Assembly: GCF_020379485.1 (NCBI RefSeq)
Contig: NC_063437.1
Span: forward strand, 16,207,726 to 16,271,725
Source: Brassica napus
Taxonomy: Eukaryota; Streptophyta; Magnoliopsida; Brassicales; Brassicaceae
Direction: 5' to 3'
DNA length: 64,000 bases
Made by a program: the position numbers and the translations under genes. Positions 11,226-23,455 of this stretch are shown piece after piece. The notes under the pieces were generated by a model, which saw only the letters and a program-made list of their open reading frames with translations, was not told where the DNA came from and did no database searches. Numbering within the stretch: position 1 is the stretch's first letter; each line of letters starts with the position of its first letter.

Positions 11226-13542
11226 TCAGAAGGCCCTTGGTTTCATTACTATTGTGGATTGGTTAAGGATCTGCAAGCTGAACTGTCCACTTTTCTCAGA
11301 GGTATCGATTTTAGACTGTCCGGGAGGAGGAAGGAGCTCGAAGTTCTGAACCAACCTACCAATGGTGATTCCTAAAATGGGCAAGGCCAATATAATCCCA
11401 GGACAGCTTCTACGTCCAACACCAAACGGTACATACCTGAAGTCATTACCGTTTGCTTCCACATGCGCCTCTTCTTCGAGGAACCTCTCGGGTCTAAACT
11501 CTTCAGGCGAATTCCAGCTGTCAGGGTTGTTTGCTAGCCACCAGGCATTGATCAAGATTCTGCTTTCTGCTGGAATGTCGTAGCCAGCGAGTTTAGCGTC
11601 TTTGAGGTTCATGTGAGGCACGAGGAGAGGAACAGCCATTCTTCTACGGATGGTCTCTTTTATCACAGCTTGGAGGTACGGAAGCTTGTGAAGCGCAGGC
11701 TCCGTGACATGCACGCCTGGTCCAAGAACCGTGTCGATTTCGTTCCTTAGCTTGCTCTGGATTTCAGGATGGTTCACTAGCTCTGCTATTCCCCACTCCA
11801 TAGACGTTAGTGTTGTCTCAATCGCTGTTTCAGCACAAATGACGTAAGAAATAACTATCACATAAACTGGATATGTATCCATTACAATTCAGCCTTTATC
11901 AGAGAGACAAATGGCTAAGTTGGCCTAGTTTGCTGTTTCATCCAAAATAGTAGTGTTCAATTTCGTATGCAAGCAAAAAAGCCTAGAGGTTTTGATTACG
12001 TATCCTACATGGAAGAAATCGGCAAAGAAAAAAAGGATGAAAAAGAATGATGCTATGCTTTGGCGTTTGGTGGGTACCCATTCGAATACGGACTAGTTTA
12101 TAATATTATGGGATCAGATATTCTTAGATACAATATAAAAATAAGTATGATTTTTGGTATTTGAAAAATTTATTTAGGGTTGAAGATACTACTTTGGATC
12201 TCTGGGTATGGTTTTCCAGGTTATTTGGATTTTAGTTTTGAATTATCTGTTATGGTTCAGCTATTAATAACACTTCAGGTATAACTGTATTTTATATGGT
12301 ATAAATTATACCACTCTAGAAAATCTATTCATTATTTTTTATAGCTCAGATAAGATATGGATTCAGTTTTTTCTTTTTGTTTGAGTTCGGTTTGGATATC
12401 TCGGGTTTCACATTTTTTTTTGCCTAGGCCTAGATGATGCAATGCAAACTAATCGGTTTGTTCAAGAAAACCGAATCTCAAATATAATAAACTGGATACT
12501 GAACCAGAGAACCAAATATAATAAGGCTAAGGAAGTTACCAGCGACATTGATGTTCTCAACGATGTAAAGAACGTTATCATCGTTGATTTCTCCCTTGTT
12601 TTGAGCTTCAAGGATGTGATCAATGGCGCATTTCAATCCTCCAGTACTTCCTGTAGGCTTAGCGCTCGGAACTTGCCTGTTTGCTTTCTCAAATATCAGT
12701 TTCAAAAATCCATAAATAAAAAAAAAACAAAAGTTAACACAAAGAAACCAAACTCACTTCCTGTCGTCAACAAAGTACTTCTTGAAGAGCGCAAATCTTC
12801 GATCCTTCACATCCTGGCAGATCTTCAAATACCCTCTCAAGAACGGTCTGAGGATAGGGATGAAATCGCCATAGTTGTACTCAAAGCTCTGAGTCAACCT
12901 GCCTCTCTCTCCGTTCAAGAACTTGAGCCTAAGGAAGAGAGGATCATCTTCACTCTCAAACCTCTTACCGAACATGATACCGAACATGTTGTTATACACC
13001 ATCAACTGCAAACGCTTCCTCACCACGATCCCTTTCGTAGCTGCGTCAGGATTCTTCTTCACATCCTCCACAACGCTCGCGGCTTCGAACTCCCACCCTT
13101 CATGATTCTGCTGAACCACTTTGTTGGTGAAGAAGGGAACCGTCATGATACGTCGCATCTTCCTCCAGTGCTCACCATACACGGTGAACACCATGTCTTG
13201 TCCCTTCCCGGTGAAGATATCGTACACCATGTTTCTGTGTCGGGAACCAAACTCTACGCCTTGTGTGTGGAGTACTTCCTTGGTTAGATCGGGGGAAGAG
13301 ACGACCACTATGTTTCGCTGACCCATCTTGAAAAGGAAGAGGTCTCCGAACTTTTTAGCGTAGTCCACGAGTTTACGGTGGTTGAGATCATCTCCGACCT
13401 GGAGCCAGTTTCCGAAGATAGGAATAGGTATAGGACCAGGAGGTAGCTTCAGTTTCTTGCCGCGGAGCTTGGAAACCACTGTGGCTAGAACCACCGCCAC
13501 GAAGACGGCGATGAGAGACTTCTCCACTAAGAGAAGGTCCAT
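11226..13542 (-). CDS. C4H: Trans-cinnamate 4-hydroxylase (CYP73A), copy 1
   Basis: Three exons (minus): 13542-12758, 12676-12540 and 11824-11226, giving 506 aa with clean splice sites. It carries the N-terminal membrane anchor ([20 protein letters not shown]), the Pro-rich hinge [14 protein letters not shown], the I-helix AAIETT, the K-helix ExxR (ETIR), PERF, and the heme-binding [13 protein letters not shown]73A catalyses p-hydroxylation of trans-cinnamate at the ER, the second step of the phenylpropanoid pathway to lignin, flavonoids and sinapate esters. Oddities: the K-helix region reads [10 protein letters not shown] where copy 2 has [10 protein letters not shown], other changes are clustered in exon 3, and intron 2 is 715 bp versus 320 bp in copy 2. 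Its upstream region lacks the AC elements seen for copy 2. It is probably functional but more diverged. Confidence 0.93.
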
Positions 13543-14769
13543 TACAACATCACTCGAGGTTATTAATTTGTTTATTAGAATCACAGTGATTATTTACTTT
13601 CCTGGCAAAAAGAGATATGGATGTGTGAGGTGAAAGCAGGATGGTGTTTATATTTAAAACATAATTTTCCTCGATGTCACCTTTTACACGTTTGTCGTAC
13701 TTTTCAAACTCAAATTCGCTTTGTCCTCCTATTTTAAAAGAAACAACTAATATAATAATTTCTTATCCATTTTCTCACTTTTAGACTTTTAGGTCGATGT
13801 AATCCAGCCCTTTTCTATGATTTTGGTCGACATCAAAATATCGAGCTTCATATGTTGTTATATATTTCACATGAGCTTTGATCATCTTAAGTGGTGAAAC
13901 TAGGCATGTCTATTCAAGAATTGTAGGCTGGGCCGGCCCTAGGTTAAATCTCATTGGTGTTTAGACATCAAAATATATCAAATATTTAGAAGGCATAAGA
14001 AATTAGTGATTGTGTTCTATTATTTAAGTCTTATTACATGCGCTATTTTCAAACCTGGATTAAGACATTATCAATTATTCTTGCGACTGGGTTCGAAATT
14101 TCCTACCTAAATTTTCTTCCTAAACTTTGAATAATTTTAGCAGGAGTTATCTTCAAAATATATATGTATATATATATATGCCTTCTGGTCATTTCAAGAA
14201 AGCTCAGGAAATTATATGTTATTGCAGATAATTTTTACATAATATAACCCATTCGTGTACCCTTACTGTACATGTTTGAATGATATAAACAGGTCTAAAC
14301 GGATATTTATTTGGACACGATCAAGAATGGGACAAAATTTTCAGACATACATGGTCAGGATGGGAAATCCAACGAAATGGACAGGGCTAGTTACAAGGAA
14401 GGAAATGACTCCACACGGACCACACCTATTTCTGAATTTTTGTTTTAAAAGAATTTGTGTAATGAGGTTTAGTAGGTAATGAAAGCGATCTCACGAACGT
14501 TAGTTAAAGTTAGAAGAAAGCACCAAATTGATAACACTATGGTACAACAATCATACAACACTAAGGATCCTGAAAATTTATAACAAATGACGTACATTCA
14601 AAACAATGGGAACCACTAGTTATTGCAATCATGGAAACAACCCTTTACCGACACTCACAACCCCTTCCGAAGAAACAACACATTGAATATTCAACATATC
14701 TCACAACCATCCATTACAAAAGTCATTTTTGCAGAATTTATATTTTCTTGTCTTTATTATTTAGAAAAT
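13543..14769. other. C4H-1 upstream region and C4H-2 3' flank
   Basis: The left part is the promoter side of C4H-1: a possible TATA-like TTAAATATAAAC lies on the minus strand near 13650. No ACCWACC-type AC element was found by reading. The rest is AT-rich spacer with a (TA)n stretch at about 14160-14178. Confidence 0.5.
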
Positions 14770-16679
14770 TCAAATGGTCCTTGGCTTCATTACGATTGTT
14801 GAGTGGTTTAGGATGTGCAAGCTGAACTGTCCACCTTTCTCAGAAGTATCCACTTTAGACTGTCCGGGAGGAGGAAGTAGCTCGAAGTTTTGAACCAACC
14901 TACCAATAGTGATTCCCAAAATGGGCAACGCCAATATAATCCCAGGACAGCTTCTACGTCCAACACCAAACGGCACATACCTAAAGTCATTACCGTTGGC
15001 TTCCACGTGCGCCTCTTCTTCAAAGAACCTCTCTGGTCTAAACTCTTCAGGCTTCTTCCAGCTGTTAGGGTTGTTTGCTAGCCACCAGGCATTGACAAGG
15101 ATCTTGCTTTCCGCTGGGATATCGTAGCCGGCGAGCTTAGCGTCGTTGAGGTTCATGTGAGGGACTAGGAGAGGAATAGCCATTCTTAGTCGAAGGGTCT
15201 CCTTGATCACGGCTTGGAGGTATGGAAGCTTGTGAAGCTCAGGCTCCGTGACTTGCACGCCTGGTCCAAGAACCGTGTCGATTTCGTTCCTTAGCTTGGT
15301 TTGGATCTCCAGATGGTTCACTAGCTCCGCAACTCCCCATTCGATGGACCACAATGTTGTCTCAATCGCTGTTTTAGAACAAAATGACGATATAAGCATC
15401 AGACAAAAAACATAAAAGACATTAGTATTAGCCACACTCGGACATTGGAAGAGATCTTAATTAATATATAAAGAAAATGCGTTAGATCCATTTATCACTA
15501 TTAACTTGTAAGTTGGAAGTTCATCTAACTTAATAATCACCACCTCCTTTTAAGCGAGACACATAACTATCTCAAAACTTTCAGACCGGGATTCACCCAA
15601 AAGAGCAGTGTCCATTTCTTACGCAAGCAAGCAAGAGACGTCTAAAGGATGGTTACGTATCCTACAAGTAACCGAAAATGATGCTTACCAGCGACATTAA
15701 TGTTCTCAACAATGTAAAGAACGTTGTCCTCATTGATCTCCCCCTTCTGTTGAGCATCAAGGATATGATCAATGGCGCATTTCAACCCTTCGCTACCCGT
15801 AGCCTTAGAGCTCGCAATCTGCCTGCAGTGATCTCACAATGTCAGTTTAACAAAAACCCTAAAATCAAGAACAAAGATGACATAAACTACTCACTTCCTC
15901 TCCTCAACGAAGTACTTCTTGAAAAGCGACAGCCTCCGATCCTTCACATCTTGACAGATCTTCAAGTAGCCTCTCAAGAACGGCCTAAGGATAGGGATGA
16001 AGTCACCATAGTTGTACTCAAAGCTCTGAGCCAACCTACTTCTCTCTCCGTTCAAGGCTTTGAGCCTGAGGAACAGAGGATCATCCTCACTCTCGAACCT
16101 TCTATCGAACATGATACGGAACATGTTGTTGTACATCATCAACTGCAAGCGTTTCCTCAACACAATCCCTTTCGTGGCCGAATCAAGATTCTTCTTCACG
16201 TCCTCCACAACGCTCGCGGCTTCGAACTCCCACCCTTCCCTGTTCCGTTGCACAACCTTGTTGGTGAAAAACGGAACCGTCATGATCCGACGCATCTTAC
16301 GCCAGTGTTCGCCGTACACTGTGAACACCATGTCCTGTCCTTTGCCTGTGAAGATGTCGAAGACGACGTTTCTTGTCCGAGATCCGAACTCTACGCCTTG
16401 CGTGTGGAGCACTTCTTTGGTTAGGTTTGGTGAAGAGACGACGACTAGGTTTCGTTGGCCCATACGGAGGAGGAAGAGGTCTCCGAACTTCTTGGCGTAG
16501 TCGACGAGGTTACGGTGGTTGAGATCATCTCCGACTTGGAGCCAGTTTCCGAAGATGGGAATGGGGATAGGACCAGGAGGTAGGTTTAGTTTCTTGCCGC
16601 GGAGCTTGGAGATCACGGTGGCGAGAACCACCGCCGCGAAGACGGCGATGAGAGACTTTTCCAACAAGAGAAGATCCAT
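14770..16679 (-). CDS. C4H: Trans-cinnamate 4-hydroxylase (CYP73A), copy 2
   Basis: Three exons (minus): 16679-15895, 15822-15689 and 15368-14770, giving 505 aa, the usual CYP73A5 length. It has the N-terminal anchor, the [14 protein letters not shown] hinge, AAIETT in helix [11 protein letters not shown] in helix [19 protein letters not shown] and the heme loop [10 protein letters not shown]. Exon phases equal those of copy 1, so the pair arose by tandem duplication of the whole gene. It is closer than copy 1 to the recalled Arabidopsis C4H sequence in the third exon. With its AC-element promoter it is the likelier housekeeping phenylpropanoid copy (inference). Confidence 0.95.
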
Positions 16680-16699
16680 TGCTGCTTAGGAAGAAATGG

Positions 16700-16925
16700 T
16701 GGTTAGGGAAAGATGATTTTATATAAGAGGGAAGTGGATGTTGGTTTGGTTTTGAGAAGTGAGGCTAACGGCAGAAAGAGGACGGCGTTAGGTGCGTGGG
16801 GGTTGGTGAACCTTTCAAATATCGAACGGCGTTAGATTTAACGGGATGGATGTGTGTGGGTGGTGGGCTTGGTGTTGTTGATGGGGGTAGGTAAGAGAAC
16901 CGTAAAGTGAGAAGGGTTGGTGAAA
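16700..16925 (-). promoter_or_regulatory. C4H-2 promoter with TATA box and AC elements
   Basis: Read on the minus strand, a TATA box (CTTATATAAAA) lies at 16717-16727. Upstream come ACCAAAC (16744-16750), ACCAACC (16801-16807), ACCTACC (16886-16892) and ACCAACC (16915-16921). ACCTACC and ACCAACC are the AC-I and AC-II boxes bound by R2R3-MYB regulators of phenylpropanoid and lignin genes. Confidence 0.75.
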
Positions 16926-17074
16926 GAAGATCAACTTTATATTCATACTGTCCTTCTAGTATTTGACTGCAATTAAGAAACCACTAGTAATCTTTTTGAC
17001 AAAAGTTTTTATGGAAGTCTGATAAAAAAAAATCTAGATAGAAATAAATTTAATGGTTTCAAACATCCTACCAT

Positions 17075-18290
17075 ACAATTAGGAGTCACTTGGGTGACTT
17101 TTGTTTACATGTCAATCATATGTGAATTTTAAGAAAAAATATTAAAAGTTGATTGGTTGATAATTTTTAACTTTTATTTATTTTAGACAAGTATAAAAAG
17201 GCAATGCAAGAGTTAATCCTACTATATGTTAAATTAGAAGTCATTTAAGTAAATAATTTACTTAAGTATCAATCATAGGTGAATTTTAATAAGATTTATT
17301 AGAATTTGATTTGTTGATGATTTTTAATTTTTATTTTAATCAAGTCTGAAAAAAATCAATTCTAAGTTGCATAGAATGTATTTGTTTATAATAGAATGAT
17401 GTGGAATGATTGATTTCATTAATTCCACATATTCTTTATCATTCATTATAAATAGAATGAAATATTCATCCCATCAATTCCATAAATAAGTAGATAAAAT
17501 ACAAAAAGAATTATTACATAACAAATTTGTTCATAAATGAATGGAATGAATCTATTCCATTTTTGTTGTATTATATTACTATCATTTCATTTATTTAATG
17601 GAATTTTTGTTGTATTATATTACTATCATTTCATTTATTTTTATTCTATTAATTCCATATTAATTTACCAGTTACATCCCTAGAGTTATTCTTACTGTAT
17701 ATAAAATAAGAATTCATTTAAGAATTTTTTTATAACTTAATTGGTTGATGATTTTTAATTATTATTTATTTTAGTCAAGTATAAAAATGCAATCTTAGAG
17801 CCAATCCTACATATATATTAAACAAGAAGTCATTTAAATAATAAATGTTTTGGTGTCAATCATAGGAAAATTGTTATAATTTGACTGGTTGATGATTATT
17901 AATTTTTATTTATTTTAGTTAAATCTTAAAAAAGGCAAACCTAGAGCTAGTTCTACTATATATTAAATGAGAAGTCATTCAAATTAGATTTTTCTTAAGT
18001 GTCATTCATATGTAAAGTTTAAAAAATTATTATAATTTGACCGGTCGATAATTTTAAAATTTTATTATTTTCGTCAAGTATAAATAGATCGTAGAATCAA
18101 TCCAACTATATTTCCTATTATATGTTAAATGAGAAGTGATTTGATTAACTTTTTCTTAAGTGTCAATTATTTGTAAAATCTAATTAAAAATTATTATTTG
18201 ATTCTTTAATGATTTTAAAAAAAAAATTATTTGTTTTAGCCAAATCTAAAAATGCAATCCAAAATTATTTGTTTTAGCCAAATCTAATTT
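17075..18290. repeat. Decayed tandem array, ~150-bp unit
   Basis: About six to seven diverged copies share the series TATATTAAATNAGAAGTCAT, then AAGTGTCAATCATA, GTGAATTTTAA, TTGATTGGTTGATGATTTTT, TTATTTTAGTCAAGT, AAAATGCAATCC. Copies begin near 17080, 17220, 17690, 17810, 17950 and 18110. The array is interrupted at about 17366-17690 by other AT-rich sequence, itself with a direct repeat (17560-17596 and 17604-17640). The first words of the unit resemble the 5' end of the Helitron at 9979. Confidence 0.7.
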
Positions 18291-20057
18291 ACGTCAGTTT
18301 TAATGTAATTTGTTTGTGGAGTATTTAGGTTTAGGATAACGAAATACTATATTATAATTTTAAGATATAATAAAATGATAATAGAGGGTGGTACACACAT
18401 ACCACTACCACGAAAGACAGCGACATGGAGAAATGGTGTCACCTATCTCTCTCCAAATCCACCACTGCCCAAAATTTTCACCATACTTCTCCTCAAGTCG
18501 AGTTGACCAAATTATTCCACATCAGCCTATCTCGTTTGCAACCACAATCTCACATGGGCATTTTTATTTGGTCCCATCGACACATTGCAGACCGGGCCTA
18601 TATCATCCATAACCAAAAAAAATCATTGTATCCTTCTATCGCTCGTTATGAAAAATGTTATATTGTCATGTACATAAATAAACCTTTATTTGAACAAAAA
18701 AAAATTGAACAAAAAAAAATAAACCTTTGTTATAATATTAATTAATGAAACATGTTCATCATATCACATACATTTATCATATGAAATAACACTTGATAAG
18801 GAAATCATATTATTTGCCATGTTAATCAAATAGAATTTCGGTGAAACACAACACCTTGTTTACTGTATCAATGAAAACAATATCTCTGACATCAAGATGA
18901 AAATTATTGTCAGCATCAGAATTCATATTTGTGTCGTATTAATTGTGTCACAGCGTGGCCATAATTTTAGAAACTAGCTCATAGTAGGTATAGCGGTCCT
19001 GACTATTTCAAGACCACAAGCTAACTAAAAAAAAGGCTGAGATTGGCATATACAAGGTTCAAACTCAGGCTGCTAAGTGTAAAGATAGATGATTTACACC
19101 ACTAGACTAAGAAGACTTTTGGAAAAAATGGCCGCATTTTGTTTATATTATTTGAGGGCCGGAAGCCCATGCTTCCTTAGCTTTCCCTCAGGGCCGGGCC
19201 TGTGTGATTCTGAACCAGACTAAAACCGAACTAAAAATTTTGGTTTTCAGTTCATGTTTAATTATGGATTCCAATAACTATTTATATTATCGCTGTTACC
19301 TAGTTGGCTAGTTTGGTTTTCTAATTTTCTAATTCTTAAAGCAAATCAGTTTATACAAATATTTTGACTTGAACTATTTTTTTTCAAAAATAACTAAAAT
19401 CGAAATATTTATCAGTTTATGAGTCACCCAAATAAAAACCTACACAACTTGAATAAATCAGACTAACCGAGTCTGTATGCTAGCATGTAGAGAAAAAGCA
19501 ACCACCATGAAGGTTTCTTAGCTTAATTTACTATGAATGTCTCAAAAATAATAGAATTTTACATCACTTTGCGATTTTGAGATACAATATAATTTATAAT
19601 GTTCTGAGAAGTCTCCACACTAGAGATGTTTTAACTAATCTAAATCACTTTGTAAAAATATGATTGTTGTTTTCCTAAGTTTGAAGTCAACATTGTTAGA
19701 AACTCAACTAACTGATCAATCAATCATTCACGTTAGACTCAGTTAAATAAAAAAATGATTGATGGAGATACATCTACATAATTATAACTGTACGATCACA
19801 ACGCAACTGTTGAACAATAGACACGATAAAACATGTATGATTTGTAGATAAATAAAGTTTTTGTGATCAATCTCATGACTTTTAAAATGTGAGATAATAT
19901 TACCATTGATATATACTGATATAGTGATATCAACATACATTATTCATTTTCATCCTTATTTCAACAAGTACCTTAAAACAACACTTAGGTTCAAAAGAAC
20001 ACACGACAGTCACTGGATCAAAGACAAAAACACATAATCATTGTCCTTGCACTACTC
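18291..20057. other. Spacer with a tRNA-like SINE remnant
   Basis: Mostly AT-rich and without a gene. On the minus strand, 19110-19091 reads TTAGTCTAGTGGTGTAAATC (A-box-like) and 19068-19056 reads CTGAGTTTGAACC (B-box-like), a spacing typical of a tRNA-derived SINE head. A repeated AAAAAAATTGAAC motif lies near 18700. The right end holds the NET4B 3' UTR. Confidence 0.4.
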
Positions 20058-21680
20058 TTAATTAGCTAAGACCACTCTTCTCTTAGGTCCTGCAACAACC
20101 TTCCAAAGCCTCTCATACCCATCTTTGTAATAGTCAAGAGACACACACAATTGCCTTATAGCTTCTCTTTTCTGCTCAGCCACTTCTGATGCAGCCACTC
20201 TTGTCCTCTCCACTTCTTCTGAAAGCTCACTCGATCGTTTTCTCAGCCTCACATGCTCCATGTGAAGCTCCTTCATATGTTTTTCCATTTCCTTTATCTT
20301 CTCCCCTCTCTTCCCAATATCTTCTCTTAGCACATTACTCTCATCTCTCATCACACTTATCTTCTCGGACTCTCCTCTAAGCATCTCCTCCATTTCAGCT
20401 TTCTCTTCTGTGATCAGTCTAAGTTGCTCTTCAAGTTGGCTTCGTTCTTCAAGTAGCTTTGACATTTCTTCCTTCATATGTTCTTTCTCTGTACTAACCT
20501 TCTCTTCAGCGTCAGAGACTGCAGCTTTCAGTTCCCTTATCTCTTTATCTTTGTGCTGTAAACTGGATTCCACCATTATCATCCTCTCTTGCAACCTCAA
20601 CACTTCTTTCTTCTCAGCATCAGCATCATTTTGAGTCAACTTGAGCTCATGCTGTAAGCTCTGAAGCTTCTCCTCTGCAGCTTTACTGATCTCAAGCTCG
20701 CTTTTCAGACAAGCAATCTCTTTCTCAAAGTGCTTAAGCTTCTCTTTCGCCATACTCAGCTCTTCCTCCAGGTCCTGCACTTTTGTAGCTGCTGATGCAT
20801 CTTCAGTTCCAGAGGACATGCAGCTCTGAAGCTCAATCTTCAGATTAGAGATCTCTTCTTCATGCATGCGAATCTTTTCATTAGCTTCTCTGAGCTCTCC
20901 TTCATATACAGTAATCTTGTGAAGGAAATCAGCGTTGTTGTTGACATTTTCTTGCTGGAGAAGGAGCTTCTGTTTAGTTTCTTGAAGCTCAAGCTCTAGA
21001 TCAGCCATCCTGCGGATCAATGCCTCATCGCCATCTTCATCATCAGGAACAGACTTAGAATCAGAATCAGAGCCAGAATCATCAGTCAAAGATGATGAGT
21101 CTTCCTCTTCCTTTGACTTCTCTTGGGAGGAAGGAGATGATTGCTCAAGAAGAGCGCCCTGTGACTGGATCCCAGAGGAAACGTTTTTCTGAAGTTCACC
21201 ACTAGCTTGATCATAACGCTCAGCCAGTGCACGGTACATGCGGTAAAATTCTTCAACAAGGTGGATCAACTCGGGACGTTTCTGGTAATACATCTGAGCT
21301 TTCTTGGCAAAAGAGTCTGCGTCTTCTTCAATTAGTTTTAACATGTGATTCACGCGGTCATCCATCTCTGACAAAGACAAGAACAAGAACAAGTTCATGT
21401 TTTAATTCTTTTGTAATTTACATCAAGTGTAGATAGATCTTAATGGTAAGTAAGGCAACATACTCTCTAGATTCTCTGCAAGCCACTTTGAGTTCTTGGG
21501 ACAATTGTGACTGTCCCACCACCATGAGTGTGATTTCTTGGTCATTGATCTCTTAAACTGCTTCTTGCTAAGAGCCTAAAAATGATGACAAAGTGCGTAA
21601 AATCTTAAGTGTTAGGACCAAGAGACCAAACACAAGGATCTCATATTCATGACGGTTATTCTTACCGCGGACGAGGCCAT
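20058..21680 (-). CDS. NET4B: NETWORKED 4-type actin-binding protein (NET4B)
   Basis: Three exons (minus): 21680-21666 (MASSA), 21575-21464 and 21367-20058, giving 478 aa. The N-terminal NAB (KIP1-like) domain occupies about residues 1-95: KKSHSWWWDSHNCPKNSKWL, then MDDRVNHMLKLIEEDADSFA and YYQKRPELIHLVEEFYRMYR. An acidic Ser-rich linker and a long heptad-rich coiled coil (about 150-440) follow, and the C-terminus is LCVSLDYYKDGYERLWKVV. Known for the family: NAB binds F-actin, and NET4 proteins link actin to the tonoplast. The tiny first exon is supported by the start context and a phase-0 donor. A transposon lies 101 bp upstream of the ATG. Confidence 0.92.
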
Positions 21681-22601
21681 GACTTTGATGGTGCAGAGAA
21701 ACTCAGAAACCCCTACAAGAATGTTCAAAAGATGGTAAAGGAGGATGGATTGGTTCATACACTAAAAACTCATGGAACTAAGACCATGTCCAACGGTGGA
21801 TTTCACCCGGTCCATAAGAGAAATCCTTAAGCATAATTGTAATTAAATACTATTATTAGCGTTAAATCGACGAAGGATTGGTCCGTCGCAGCGGACTTAA
21901 GGATTCAATCCTTAGCCACGCGTCACGTGGTGAGTGGATCGAATTTGTGTTTGGTTTGTGTAGGGTCGAAAAAAAAAATCATTCTCGAGCCAAACCGAAA
22001 AAAAAAAACTCCTCTTCGACATAAGGCGATTTCGAGACGATTCTGCTCGATCTCTCATCCTCGGCTCGTGTAAGGTAAATCAAAGCTTTAACTCGTAGAT
22101 TTATCGATTATAGATCACTCTCCATCTTGTTTGTTCTGTATTAAGGGTTTGGTTCTCGGATTCCGACAGATTTGAGAAAATTTTCAAATTAGGGTTTCAT
22201 AAATATTTGGGGCAAAATCGATTTACGGATTCTTTGGGGGTTTAGATAGGGTTTCCAAACGTTTATGGTTTGTATCGGTCTCGGATCTCCTCTCTTGTTG
22301 ATTACAGAGAGCTGCTCTTTAACGATTTTGGGGACCGTGTTGCTCAGCTCTTTACATGTCAAATCTATTGTTCCTTTTCCGCTTAATGAGAATCAAGATT
22401 TTTAGCAAGAGGTCCTTATTGTCAACACTCATCTCTTGTTCCCACATGATTCTCGTTCATGTGCTTTTGATTATTTAACATTGATTGCTGTTGTTCTTTA
22501 ACATACGTAATTGATTAACGTTGTTCTTACTCGTTATTTGCTGTTGATTTTATTGGTCCTTAACATAAGTGTTTACTTGTTTTGGTTGCAGATAAACGAT
22601 A

Positions 22602-23227
22602 ATGGGACGATACAGTTACAGCCAGCCTTCTTCCTCCTCACACTCTCCAGACTTAACCTCCCTCCTTGAAGCCGAATGTGAGATGTACGCGGCTGAAGCT
22701 GAGATTACTCGGTGGAATGCAGAAGCCAGTGACTGGGAACCATCAGCAGAGGGTGATGATGGCATCCCAAGGACATGCTACTGTGGTTCAGAGCCAGTTC
22801 ACGGATACTCCCAAACGCCAAAAGATCCATACCGACGTTACATAACGTGCTCCAATGCCGATGATAGAGACTGCCACGTCTGGAAATGGTGGGACGTGGC
22901 GGTGGAGGAGGAGCTGAGAGAGTTTCAGAGGGAGCTTAATGCGGTTAAGGGTGAAGCGAATCAACGTGAGCAGAAGTTACTCCGTCTTGAGAAGCAAGTT
23001 TCCGAGTTCACAAAGAAGAAATCAGGAGCTAAGCTAATGGTCTTCAGCTTAGTGTTAGGGTTGGTGTTGCTTATTGTGCTAGGTGAGTTACTTCCTTTTA
23101 TTTTTTCATCTCTCATATGTATTATAAATATTGAAAGTGTGTGAAAGTTGATTGTTTACTCATTTATTTTTCAGGAATACTTGGAAAGGATTCAGAGGAT
23201 TGGGGCGTACGTGCTTTGTTTCTTTAA
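22602..23227 (+). CDS. GRF-type zinc-finger protein with coiled coil and C-terminal TM segment
   Basis: Two coding exons, 22602-23082 and 23175-23227 (TAA), give 177 aa. A 5' UTR intron is likely (acceptor TTGCAG just before 22591). Residues about 55-100 hold a GRF zinc finger (CYCG, YITCSN, DCHVWKWWD: CxC, C, C ligands). A coiled coil (about 102-145) and a hydrophobic helix (MVFSLVLGLVLLIVLGILG) follow. This matches the Brassicaceae-expanded family annotated as At4g04775-like, of unknown function. GRF fingers in other proteins bind nucleic acid. It lies wholly inside a TIR-flanked element and is divergent from NET4B. Confidence 0.75.
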
Positions 23228-23455
23228 CGAGGTAATTATATTATTAGTAGTTGTAGTAATTTAGTTTCGAAACCGGAAGGAAAATTAAATGTGCTTTTAG
23301 GTTTTGATTTGCTTGGAAAGAAAGTAGTTGTAGTTATTTAGATTCGAAACCGGAAGGAAAGAAAGTGGTTGTAGTAATTTAGGTTTGATTTGATGTGCTT
23401 TTAATTAGTCGAGTAGTTTGACAGGTTCGCATGTGGGAAGGAGTCACGGGTCTTT

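Noticed and set aside
12442..13287. 281-aa plus-strand frame at C4H-1 (and 15678-16424 at C4H-2)
   Set aside because: Antisense to C4H exons; the parallel frame in both copies simply reflects the conserved P450 sequence.
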